A stretch of 64,000 bases of DNA from Hybos culiciformis (taxonomy: Eukaryota > Arthropoda > Insecta > Diptera > Hybotidae): the NCBI GenBank assembly GCA_964007475.1, contig CAXFZM010000129.1, forward strand, positions 32,010-96,009, written 5' to 3'. A model generated the notes under the pieces. It saw nothing but the letters and a program-made list of their open reading frames with translations, did no database searches and was not told where the DNA came from. Shown in pieces: positions 44,506 to 53,877 of the stretch. Within the stretch, counting starts at the first letter, position 1. The number at the start of each line of letters is the position of its first letter. The position numbers and the translations under genes were made by a program.

Positions 44506-44760
44506 TTAATTATTATAATATGCGACATATTCATAATTGATTGCTTGTCGGACGAATAATAGTGCAATGTTTCTCATAATATTCTGTTGTTCACATTTAT
44601 TTGAACTTTTGACTGCTCCACTTGGGCTTAGAAATTCTTGTTTCAAGATTTTCCTTAAACCGCGGACCAATACCAATACGGGCAATTTTATTTCTTCTTT
44701 TAAATTTCTTTTAAACTTAAAAGTTTTACGCTTTTTCAGCAGACAGCAAAAAATATTTAT
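44506..44760 (-). other. Unrecognised open frame, minus strand
   Basis: Open for about 84 codons to a TAA at 44506. It reads KLPVLVLVRGLRKILKQEFL, SPSGAVKSSNKCEQQNIM and RNIALLFVRQAINYEYVAYY. The composition is mixed and protein-like compared with nearby filler, but it has no domain I know and no clear start. It may be a scrap of a transposon gene or chance. The opposite-strand frame at 44537-44764 is taken as its shadow. Confidence 0.25.
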
Positions 44761-44764
44761 TTAA

Positions 44765-45337
44765 ATATTTTACAAAAAATTTCCGCCTGCAATGTAAATG
44801 TAAGACTTGCGAACGAAAAAATTATGATAGAAACATGTGATAAAAATTCCAATTTGAATTCCCGTCAATAAACATTCTTAGATTTGTTAAAAGAAAGTTT
44901 TTTTTTTCGATAATATTTACTTAGTATCAGATTAAATAGGTTTGCATAAATATGGTAAAAACTAAAAAATTGATTTGATTGGATTAATCAATATTATAGA
45001 AAAAATTTAATATTAAACCGTTCTTTCGATTTTATTATCAAAATTTAATTGAAAATACAAGCCTGACTAAAATTTAATAATTTTTTATGTTTAAAAGATG
45101 AACTATATTCAAACAAACGCTTAATGTAAGTAATAAGTCCACAAAAAGAATTATGGATTTATTTCCCAGTTCTTAGCGAAATAACCCTACTAAAACAATA
45201 CAGTGATAAATAAGTTTTTGAATGAAATGTTGTTTTGGACGGTAGTAATATTAAAGACCTAATAAACCAGAACCTATAAAAAGCAAAACGACTTAAGACC
45301 CAAAAATAGAGGTAGCGATACATATTTTTAATTTAAG
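44765..45337. other. Unassigned AT-rich stretch
   Basis: No recognisable feature. Confidence 0.45.
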
Positions 45338-45688
45338 ACGCCGTGTAATAAGCCTAACGAGAAAATTGCATTAAGAACTAGATGGCTTCTTAGACTTAAG
45401 AAAGTGCCAATTAGATCGTACGAAAATGACAGAAAGTGGCAGCAGCTTAACGCACTTTTAAAGTGTAATATATACCATAGAAATCCGAAATACACTATAT
45501 GGCTTCTGGAACTTTTCTCGTACGGCTTATTACCGAATGAAAAAGATGCTAATGGAGCAGGCTGCTTAATCCCACAATTGAAAGAACTATATTTCCGAAA
45601 AGCAGTGCCAAAATTCTCCACAACAATCCTGATAAGCCCTCCTACACTATATTTAAACTTTGTATATACATTTTTATGCTTAAATTAA
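45338..45688 (+). other. Possible last exon of an unrecognised gene
   Basis: The frame stays open from 45332 to a TAA at 45686-45688 and is protein-like: PNEKIALRTRWLLRLKKVPI, RSYENDRKWQQLNALLKCN, HRNPKYTIWLLELFSYGLL, PNEKDANGAGCLIPQLKELY. A TTTTTAATTTAAG acceptor-like site stands at its start, and AATAAAA follows the stop by about 24 bp, as for a terminal exon. No upstream exon was found. It may be a host gene exon, a retrocopy or TE-derived. Function unknown. Confidence 0.35.
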
Positions 45689-45714
45689 ATTTTTTTATAT
45701 AACTTTCTTACAAT

Positions 45715-46246
45715 AAAAATTTTTGCAATGTAATCATTACTATTTACATAACTTTTCAAGATGTTTTTTTATCGCTTCTGGTGATTTTAACAAAGTCAAG
45801 AGTGTCATGAAATTAATAATTTCATTCTCACATCAAATTTTAAATTCAATAGATGTAATCATTTTTTTTTTTGTGATAATTTCTCTGATGGTCAATAGAA
45901 GATAATTTTAATAAGTTTTTTTATGAATTGAAAAAAAAAAAACATTTAATAGTTACGGTGGCACATGCTTAAGTTGCCAAATATTAAAATGATTTTTTTT
46001 TTCGTAGGTAGATAAATTTTCAATTGTTTTGAATAAACTGCTGCAAGTATACTATTTTTGAATTTAAATAGCTACTAAACCTTTTCTTTGATTCATTTGA
46101 CAAAGCTTGATGGAAATTGGTAAAGTGTGGAATTCACAAATAATATTTCCGCCACGTTTACTTGTGAAATTTGTTTGATAATCTACTGATCCTTATAAAA
46201 GTATTTTATTCATTTCTTTACTTTGAATTTCTTTATAAAGTTATAA
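45715..46246. other. Unassigned AT-rich stretch
   Basis: No recognisable feature before the truncated LINE copy. Confidence 0.45.
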
Positions 46247-46714
46247 TGAGTTGGGGGTCTATCTTAAACCACCACCATGAAAACTTTAACATCACTCTTA
46301 TATACATGAAAGAAGGGGGCTGGGTACGAAGCATGCAGTGGAAAATATCCTACTACTTCCTCCGGCGTCAACTAAGACACTTCATGAAGATACAAAAAGA
46401 ATCAAAAAAAATTACTCGAATTAAAACAATCAGCATCAGCATACATCGACCTATCGGCTTCGGATAATATATGAAATATATATTGTCTTACATTACTTCG
46501 TCAGGGTCGGTTTGTAAATTTAAAAAATAAAATAAAAATAAATAATAGTCCACCATTTCCATTGGCTTTGGATATACAGAAAATTAAAATATTAATTAAA
46601 GTCTTCCAATGTTATTAGAGAAAAAAGAATTAGCTTTTAGACCAACTTTAAGAGATGCCTTAGAGATATTAAGATGAAAAACATGATGGTTTTTATTAGC
46701 AAAGGCAAGCATTT
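46247..46714 (-). mobile_element. 5'-truncated LINE copy (same family as 50.3-53.7 kb)
   Basis: It matches the 3' end of the LINE at 50300-50750. Shared pieces are GAGTTGGGGGT near the 3' end, AAGCATGCA, and the last codons of ORF2, ending in the same ATTAAAGTCTTCCA and stop. Similarity stops abruptly at 46714 on the 5' side, as expected from incomplete reverse transcription. The two copies differ at several bases and by a small deletion near 46270. Confidence 0.75.
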
Positions 46715-46900
46715 ATCTATTTTTTTTCTTTTTTTTATTTTTTTTTTTTTATTTTTATTATTTTTTTTATATTTTTTTTTAATTTTTTTTATTTTATTTT
46801 ATTTTTTTTTAATTATTAATTTTTTTTATTTATGTTTGTTTCTATTTTTTTATTTATTTTTTAAATTTTTTTATTTATTTTTTTTTAATAATTTTTTTTA
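46715..46900. repeat. T-rich low-complexity tract
   Basis: Almost pure T with scattered A, next to a tRNA-like sequence on the minus strand; on that strand it is the A-rich tail. The Phe-rich frame across it (46674-46913) is an artefact. Confidence 0.7.
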
Positions 46901-46970
46901 TGCCCGCTTGTAGCTTCGAACCACTGTCCTAAACATTGCAATCCATCAACTCTGCCACTGAGCTATGAAC
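46901..46970 (-). pseudogene. tRNA-Cys (GCA)-like sequence 1
   Basis: On the minus strand: TAGCTCAGTGGCAGAGT (A box), loop TTGCAAT with GCA in the anticodon position, and GGTTCGAAGC (B box), ending GCGGGCATAA followed by an A-rich tail. The stems pair imperfectly. It resembles a tRNA pseudogene or SINE head. Its partner at 48801 has the same layout in the opposite direction. Confidence 0.5.
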
Positions 46971-47599
46971 TAAATTTACGAAAAAAATGTTCGTATCTAC
47001 TAAGAAAATAAACGAAATTTAGGTTACAAAAACGTAATTATTCATTATTTTTCGTTATCTTAACGAGAATGTCATTAACGAACTTTTTTGACGTAATGAG
47101 TACGAGCTTGAAGTTATTGAAGTTATAAATAACCATCAATGGTTTAATTAATAAATAATTTAAATTATTATTTCTTTATTCACGAAAGAATTTGAATATC
47201 TTTTTTATGTAGCTCATTATTGTACTTACATTATCAGGATAAAAATTGAAAAAGAATTTAATTTGACGACTTATATGTCATTATTAGGCATTGGAAATAA
47301 AGAACAAAATCATCAAGTTAGACACTATGAGGAAGTAACGTTATAACGATTACGATCACTTTCAAAACAATGTAAAACTATATCAATTTAAAATTATACA
47401 TGTGTAAATAAAATTGTTATTGATTTGTCTCTTGTCTCTTTTGTAGGCTTCTAAAGGACAATAGACAAAAAAAATGTGTTTTATTATTTTATGCCAACGG
47501 CAACGTTTCATTTATTTCAATACAAACTTTATCCGGGCTAAAATATTTTATACCAATATTACACTTTAATAAATGTGTATTTTTTGACTGTTTAGCACC
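46971..47599. other. Unassigned AT-rich stretch
   Basis: Contains small inverted pieces (GTTCGTATCT, TCATTAACGAAC) but no clear element. Confidence 0.4.
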
Positions 47600-48665
47600 A
47601 AAACTACACTCTAGAAAATAGAACTATTTGGTCGTAATTTTACAACGATAATAATGGTAATTTTTGATGTAAAATTACGTCCATTATTTAAAATTCAACC
47701 GATAAAGGCGTAAAAAAAATAATATACACAAAAAAAAGTAAATTTAAGCAAATTGTGTAAGTTTTACATTAAAAATAAAGGTATATTTACACATTTTTGC
47801 TTAAACATTTAAGCCAAAGAGCGTAAAAATAAACAAACTAGTGTATATTTGCACTCTCCTGCTTAAATCATAAAGTAAGTATAAATAAGAGAAATTCAGT
47901 CCATACAAAAAGTTCAAATTTTAAAATGTTTAAAAAAATTAGATTGATATCCCAGTCGTATTATGCGGAGAGAACAAAGAAAAAAATTTCTCAAAAACAT
48001 TCTCTTCAATGAATTTTTTGCCAGTAGTGATATTGTGCATTATTTATTTTTTCTATGTATTTGTATTTTGCTTTTTTGTGAGTATAAAAAAAACAAAATA
48101 GAGAAATTTTATGTTCTCTATTTTTTCGGGATATCAATAATTATGAAAAAAATAAAAAATTGAATTTGTACAATTTGTATAGGACTGAAATTTCTAGATA
48201 TACATATTTTTTGCTTAAATGTTTAAACCATATATTGTAAGATTAAAGTTTATGGTGTAAATTTCCTTTCTATGGGTCATATATTAAGCCACGTAGTGTA
48301 AATTTATGGTGTACACACAATATAAATCTATTTATTGTGTACCACACAATGTAAACTTACCTTCTGTAGTGTAAATTTACACTCTACGACTTAATTTTCC
48401 CCTCTATGTCTTAAATTAATAAACCACACCCACAGAGTGTAAATTTACATCGTAGAGTGTACAAGGAGCTTGTATTTTTAAACGTTGCAGTGTAAATATA
48501 CCTTCTGCGGTGTAAATTTACACTAACGGTTAAAATTTTTAATTATTTGAATGTAAATTTAAACCACACAGAGTAAATTTACACTGTGTGATTTAAATTT
48601 TTAAATAATGGGCAGTAATTTTACATCGCATGGTGTACATTTATTTTGGTATACAGAATTTATAC
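47600..48665. repeat. Cluster of GTGTAAATTTACAC-like palindromes
   Basis: Over about 1 kb the sequence repeatedly shows AGTGTAAATTTACACT and half-sites in both orientations: GTGTAAATTTATG, GTAAACTTACC, GAGTGTAAATTTACATC, GCAGTGTAAATATACC, GGTGTAAATTTACAC, GAGTAAATTTACACTG, with related TTAAATATTTAA-type words between. Spacing is irregular, so it is not a plain tandem array. The open frame at 47963-48163 carries no domain. Confidence 0.7.
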
Positions 48666-48800
48666 AGAGAATTTATATAACGATGTAAGGTTTTAAAACT
48701 ATTTTTGTATTTTTGTTGATATAATAACAATGTAAGGTTTTTACTTGTTAACAGGTATACAGATTTTATATTTTCTATTTTACTCATATCTAAAATTTGA

Positions 48801-48871
48801 ATACCGTAGCTGAGTGGTCAAGATGTTGGATTGCAGTTCTAAATAGCGAGGTTCGAACCCCGAAGATGGCA
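48801..48871 (+). pseudogene. tRNA-Cys (GCA)-like sequence 2
   Basis: TAGCTGAGTGGTCAAGA (A box), an anticodon arm TTGGATTGCAGTTCTAA that pairs over five positions with GCA as anticodon, and GGTTCGAACCC (B box). The acceptor strands pair only in part and the D arm is poor. GGCATAAG and a long A-rich tail (to about 49010) follow directly. Taken as a tRNA-derived repeat head rather than a functional tRNA. Confidence 0.55.
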
Positions 48872-49015
48872 TAAGAAAAATTAAATAAGAAGAAATTAAA
48901 ATACAAAAAAATATTAATAATAAAAGAAATATTAATAAAAAAAAAAATTAAATAAGTTAAAAAAAATAAAAAAATTCAAAAAAAATAATAAAAAAAAGTT
49001 CAAAAAAAAAATATG
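48872..49015 (+). repeat. A-rich tail after tRNA-like sequence 2
   Basis: About 140 bp made almost wholly of A with some T and single G or C, mirrored by the T-rich tract at 46715-46900. Confidence 0.65.
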
Positions 49016-49407
49016 TGAGTCTCGGGACACACGGAAGAAGTGAAACTTCTCATGGCAAGTAGTATTTTCTGGAGCGGCTAAATAAATATTTAAAATGACC
49101 AAATGCATATAAGACATGACGCCAATCGATTTTTTCGCCGGCGACTAGTTGATTTTTGTCCTTCGACTGCTGCGGCCAGTCGGCTTAAAATAACTTGTTT
49201 TGGGGGAATTCGGCGGCTTAGAAAAAATTAAACAAAAAAAATTAAAAACCAGCGACTACTTAGATATAAAAATAATTAAAAATTCTAAAATACTTTTTAA
49301 GCTCAAAAAGTTTAGTGGCATAATGGCTTTTAAATTATTTCAAAATGGCTAGAATTATGGCTGCTTTGCAACACTGATTGCCAGATGATTTCTACTATAT
49401 TTTAACG
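49016..49407. other. Unassigned stretch with a GC-richer patch
   Basis: A patch at 49120-49215 (GCCGGCGACTAGTTG, CTGCGGCCAGTCGGC) stands out by composition and loosely recalls the GTCGC words of the MITE at 63103, but ends were not found. Confidence 0.4.
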
Positions 49408-49740
49408 GGCTGTCTACGTTAGCGATTTAGAATCGCGCGTATTTATGAATGTGTTCTATTTTTTCTGTTTCATTTACTAGTGTGCTCAATATGCCACTGG
49501 GTTAGATTTAAAGCATGCGATTTTTATACATTTTTCCAAATTGTACCATTTTACTTGACTTAAATGTCAAATTAATAAAAAAAAGCAAAATTTGTGAGAA
49601 ATGTCAAAAAATACGCATGCTGAAAAATTATTCAAAATCAGCATGCGTATTTTGCAGCGATTTTGGATTTTGCATAAAGATACACGAATACATTTAAAGA
49701 ACAAAATCGCATGCAGGAAAAATACGCTAATGTAGACACC
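49408..49740. mobile_element. ~333-bp MITE with inner hairpin
   Basis: The left end GGCTGTCTACGTTAGCG is matched inverted at the right by GGTGTCTACATTAGCG. Inside, 49606-49655 forms a strong hairpin (AATACGCATGCTGA and its complement around an AT loop). Further GCATGCGATTTT words lie near both ends. Non-coding. Confidence 0.65.
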
Positions 49741-50289
49741 TAGTAAGCTGTTAACACAATTACTAACTACTCAATTACAAATTACTTCAAAAAAAAATCT
49801 GTTTTAGTTAAAAGAGCATTTTCAAATATGCCTGCAAAATTTGATATTAGTATTTCTTCCGAAAAGTAATTGTAATAAAAATATTACTCCTGCATTTTAT
49901 TAGTGTAATTTAATGTCAAAAATCAATTACACTAACAAACTAAAAATTACATTAAGAAAAATTAATATCAAAAATAAATTATCCACAAAATAGGTGCATG
50001 TGGAACATAGGCGCCCGCAGGATTTTTTCTAGGGGGGGGGGGGCAAACAATTTTTTTTTATCAGCTTATAAATTTTTTTTTCTAAGAAAAATCTGTTGAG
50101 AATTGAGATACATATATCTTATTTTAATTTTTTTCTTTATTAAAATTTAAAAATAACAAACATAAATTAAATTAACGAATTCTCGATTAGAAATAAAAAA
50201 CAAATTAAAAAAAATATATATATATATGTAATGAAAAAAAAAAACAAAATACATTTTTCCAATTTTTTTCGAAAACAAACTGCAGTCTT
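49741..50289. other. Unassigned stretch with a single element-like end
   Basis: At 50006-50043 TAGGCGCCCGCAGGATTTTT is followed by a run of 12 G. This looks like one terminus of a DNA transposon, but no inverted partner was found nearby. Confidence 0.35.
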
Positions 50290-50632
50290 CTAATTAGTTG
50301 AGTTGGGGGTGTATCTTAACACCACTGCACTTCAAGGCAATAAATTGCCATGAAAACTTTACCATCACTCTCACATACATGCTAATATGAGAGGAGCGGG
50401 CTCGGTAAGAAGCATGCAATGGAAAATTAATATAACCACCAAACGATGCTTAAATCAAGCATCAGAAAAAAAAAGCCTTATAGAAAAAAAAAACATTAAA
50501 CACTAAGAACAAGTTTCGTTTCTGATAAATAACGAAATCACTAGTGACATAACACATAACACAAAGAATAGTTTTCCTAGTAAAAAAATTTAAAGGAAGA
50601 GAATGAATATTAGAAGAAAGAGTAAATATTAA

Positions 50633-53536
50633 TTAAAGTCTTCCAGTGTTATTAGAGAAAAAAGAATTAGTCTTTAAACCAGCTTTAAGGGATGCCTTAG
50701 AGATATTAAGGTCAAAAACATGATGATTTTTATTAGCAAAAGCAAGCATTCGAGAAATAGGATCATTGCATCCATATTCGGTTCTATGGTAAGCAACTTC
50801 AAATAAGTTAGTAGTACGGAGGCTTCTGGTATTAACTCGAAAGTTGATCTTCTCCAGAATAAAAGGAGAAATAATTTCACCAATAATAATTTGATGAATG
50901 AAAACAACATCAGCAAATTCACGCCTGTCTTGAAGAGATTCAAGCTTAATGAGATTTAAGCGCTCTCTATACGGTGGAAGGATTAAGTTATCTTCCCAGG
51001 GAAGATGCCTCAATGCAAATCTAAGAAATTTTTTTTGGACGGATTCGACTCTATTGATGTCGACAGAAAAAAAGGGTGACCATACTTGAGAGGCATATTC
51101 TAACAATGGTCTTACAAGAGATGTAAAAAGAAATCTAGTAATAAATGGGTCACAAAACTCTCTTGACCAACGTTTAATAAAATTTGCTTTATTTACAATT
51201 GAATTAACATGTGGTTTAAATGTCAATTGGTAATCACATAAAATGCCGAGATCTCTAACTTCATTGACTCTGGGAATAAGAATATTATTAAGTGTATACT
51301 AAAAATTAATAGGATTTTTTTTCCTTGAAAATGATATATTTTGACACTTAGGCACATTAAGAAGAAGATTATTCTTAATACACCAAAGGCCAAAGCTATT
51401 AAGGTCAGTTTGTAAGAGATTGCAGTCTGAAGGACTAGAAATTTTTTTAAAAATTTTCATATCATCGGCATAAATGTTATGATCGCTATACGAAATGATG
51501 AGTGAAACATCGTTAATAGCGATCACGAAATCAAGTGGACCAACATGGCTACCTTGAGGCACTCCAGAAGTTGCTGTGTATGTTGTAGATATTGCAGAGC
51601 GAAATTTGACCTGATAATCCCGAGGACCAAGCCAAGATTTTTTCCACTCAATAAAAGAATATGGGAAACCATACGCAGCCAATTTAAATAAAATAATCTG
51701 ATGAGGAAGAACATCGAATGCTTTGCTAAAATCCGTGTATAGGGAATCAGTCTGAAAACCTTTCTCCATGTTATCCCTATAAGCTGAAGTAATTTCTATA
51801 AGATTGGTAGTAGTAGACCTACCTTTAAGAAACCCATGCTGATTATCAGTAATAAAATTCTTGCAATAAAAATGTATATCTTCAGAAATAACAGCCTCAA
51901 AAAGCTTAGGAATTGAAGAAATTTTAGCTATTGGACGATAATTTAAAACGTCAGCTCGGCAACCTTTCTTGAAAACGGGTATGATATATGAATTTTTCCA
52001 GATTTTCGGAAAGTAGCCGGTTAATAAAGATCTATTAAAAATAATAGATAGAGGATTACATAAAGTAGAAGCACAATTTTTCAAGATTATCGGTGGGACA
52101 CCATCAGGCCCAGAAGAACAGTCATCCTGAAGCTTAGATAAAAACTTGAAAAGTTCATTAACTTCAATGGATATTGCGGTCATAGAAGTTTGCGGGCAAT
52201 TGTTTAAATAACTGAAATAGGCAGTATCAACATTGAAGTTTGAGTCAGAAAAAGAACTGGAGAAATGGTTAGCAAAAAAATTAGCGACAGTTAGGTCATC
52301 ATTGGAAGAGGTATTCAAGAAACTAAGAGTTTGAGGATAACTATCCCCTTTCCTCTTAGAATTAATAAAACTAAAGAATCTTTTTGGATCCTTCAATATG
52401 TCAAGCTTTGTCTTTTGTAAATACTCCTCATATTGATGCTCAAACAAGATTCTGAACTCATTGAATAAATATTGAAAAGTCTCATGGTCGACTTCACTTC
52501 CGGTTATTAAGAAACTTTTCCAAGCCTTATTCTTCCTGTTTCTTAGAGCTTTAAGTTCTACATTAAACCAGGGAGGGGAACAAGATCTCATATCCCTTCT
52601 AGTAAAAAGTGGACATGATAATGAAAAACCATTGAAAAGAATTTCATAGAAGGAGTCAACCATCGAGTCCAAGTCCAAATCCACATCATCAAGGAATGAA
52701 AAGTCAGCCTGGCTGAGGTAACTATTGAGTTCAATGAAATCAGTTTTCCTAAAATTAAACTCTAAAGAGCTTTGCGGAATTATTTCATTGGACTCAACAA
52801 CACTAAATATAAAATTCAAAGGAGGGTGAAATCTATCAATTTCAACCAAAATATTTCCACTTTCTTGAACAGTGCAATTAGCTGGATCGGAAAAGAAAAT
52901 GAGATCCAACTGCCTATTCATAAAATTTTTGACTTTGGAAATTTGAAAGAGAGGAACTGCTGAAACAGCATCAAGAAAATCAATCTCTACACATGAGGAG
53001 GGTGTAGCAGAGATCAGGTAGTCACCCTCATCAGATTCAATCCATCTCAAATTGGGTAAATTGAAATCACCCAAAAGTAAAAATTCATCAGTTTCTGATA
53101 GAATGTCAGAAACAAAATTAATAGCATTTAAAACCTCATCGTAACCAGAAGTGTTACTGGGTCTAATATAAATATTCAAAATGAAAATAGATTTACAAGA
53201 AGTCTTCAGTTTAATGGCAACAGCATCAATGAAAGAATAAGAAGGAAGAGAAATCAAAGTAACATCAAGGTGAGAACGTGTCGCTATTAGAGCTCCACCA
53301 CCTTTCGGAACATTGGAGCTGTCACCCTCAATATTAGGGTAACGATCTTTGCGAAAAATTTGATAACAGGGAGAAAAAAGTTCGTTACTAAGGATGCCTT
53401 TATAAAGCCAAGTCTCCGTTAAGGCATAAATGTCAAAATTAAGTGTATCAGATTTTAGGAAAATAATCTTACACTTAGAACGAAGTCCCCTTACATTTTG
53501 ATAGTAAAGGGACAGTTTTTCTAGTTTTTTGGAGAA
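50633..53536 (-). pseudogene. LINE-2 ORF2: endonuclease and reverse transcriptase, single stop
   Basis: One phase is open over 968 codons from just after a TAA (53537-53539) to the stop at 50633, apart from one TAG at 51299-51301. Endonuclease motifs: YYQNVRGLRSK, YALTETWL, FLLLGDFNLPNLRW, NRQLDLIFFSD and DRFHPPL in the SDH position. Reverse transcriptase: CSSGPDGVPPIILK, NYRPIAKISSIPKLFE, NQHGFLKGRSTTTNL, SLYTDFSKAFDVL, TSGVPQGSHVGPLDFVIAIN and NIYADDMKIFK. After the stop follow NEVRDLGILCDYQLTFKPHV and YASQVWSPFF. The clade is CR1/Jockey-like. With only one lesion, it decayed recently or its stop is an error. Confidence 0.85.
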
Positions 53537-53657
53537 TTAGCACGTTCAAATGTTGGTAAGTCATGTGAAATGAACGTTTACATATGCCTCCGCAAGCCCA
53601 CATAGGTTGCTGAGACACTGCAACGCACCTTCCAAAATCACATTTGAAATTCATCAC
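53475..53657 (-). pseudogene. LINE-2 ORF1 C-terminal scrap with PHD-like zinc finger
   Basis: This frame overlaps the beginning of ORF2 in another phase and reads FKCDFGRCVAVSQQPMWACG, GICKRSFHMTYQHL. The spacing of Cys and His and the W.C...C..SFHM piece resembles a PHD-type finger known from ORF1 of some LINEs. The last Cys is Tyr here. It is weak evidence because only about 35 residues are informative. Confidence 0.4.
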
Positions 53658-53660
53658 TAA

Positions 53661-53877
53661 CAGATATTCAGCAAGTGTTTATTATGTAAAAAAAGAGAAT
53701 TCCAAAACCAAAAGTTTACTACTACAAAACAGAAAAAAATTTGGCCTAAACCAAAAAGGTACACAGAATATAAACAAAACTAGAACAATACACTTAAAAA
53801 ATGGAACAATTTTTTTTGTCCCTTTTTTTTTTTTTTTTGAATAAAATAAAAAAATAAAAAATTAAATAAAAATTTAT
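53661..53877. other. Junction between LINE and hAT element
   Basis: AT-rich, with a T-run at 53823-53839 and ATT repeats. Neither element's end could be placed. Confidence 0.4.

Larger units (their letters stand above)
50290..53660 (-). mobile_element. LINE (LINE-2 of window), nearly full ORF2
   Basis: ORF2 (endonuclease and reverse transcriptase) fills 53536-50633 on the minus strand. A zinc-finger scrap of ORF1 overlaps its start. A 3' UTR of about 340 bp ends near 50290 (GAGTTGGGGGTGT). The 5' part with the rest of ORF1 is missing. A truncated sister copy lies at 46247-46714. Confidence 0.8.

Noticed and set aside
46674..46913. Phe/Leu-rich 79-codon frame resembling a membrane protein
   Set aside because: It lies in a T-homopolymer tract; composition alone gives Phe.
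48801..48871. Functional tRNA-Cys gene
   Set aside because: Acceptor and D stems pair poorly and an A-rich tail follows directly; a tRNA-derived repeat is more likely.
50006..50043. Terminal-looking sequence with a run of 12 G
   Set aside because: No inverted partner or target duplication was found, so it is not called a complete element.
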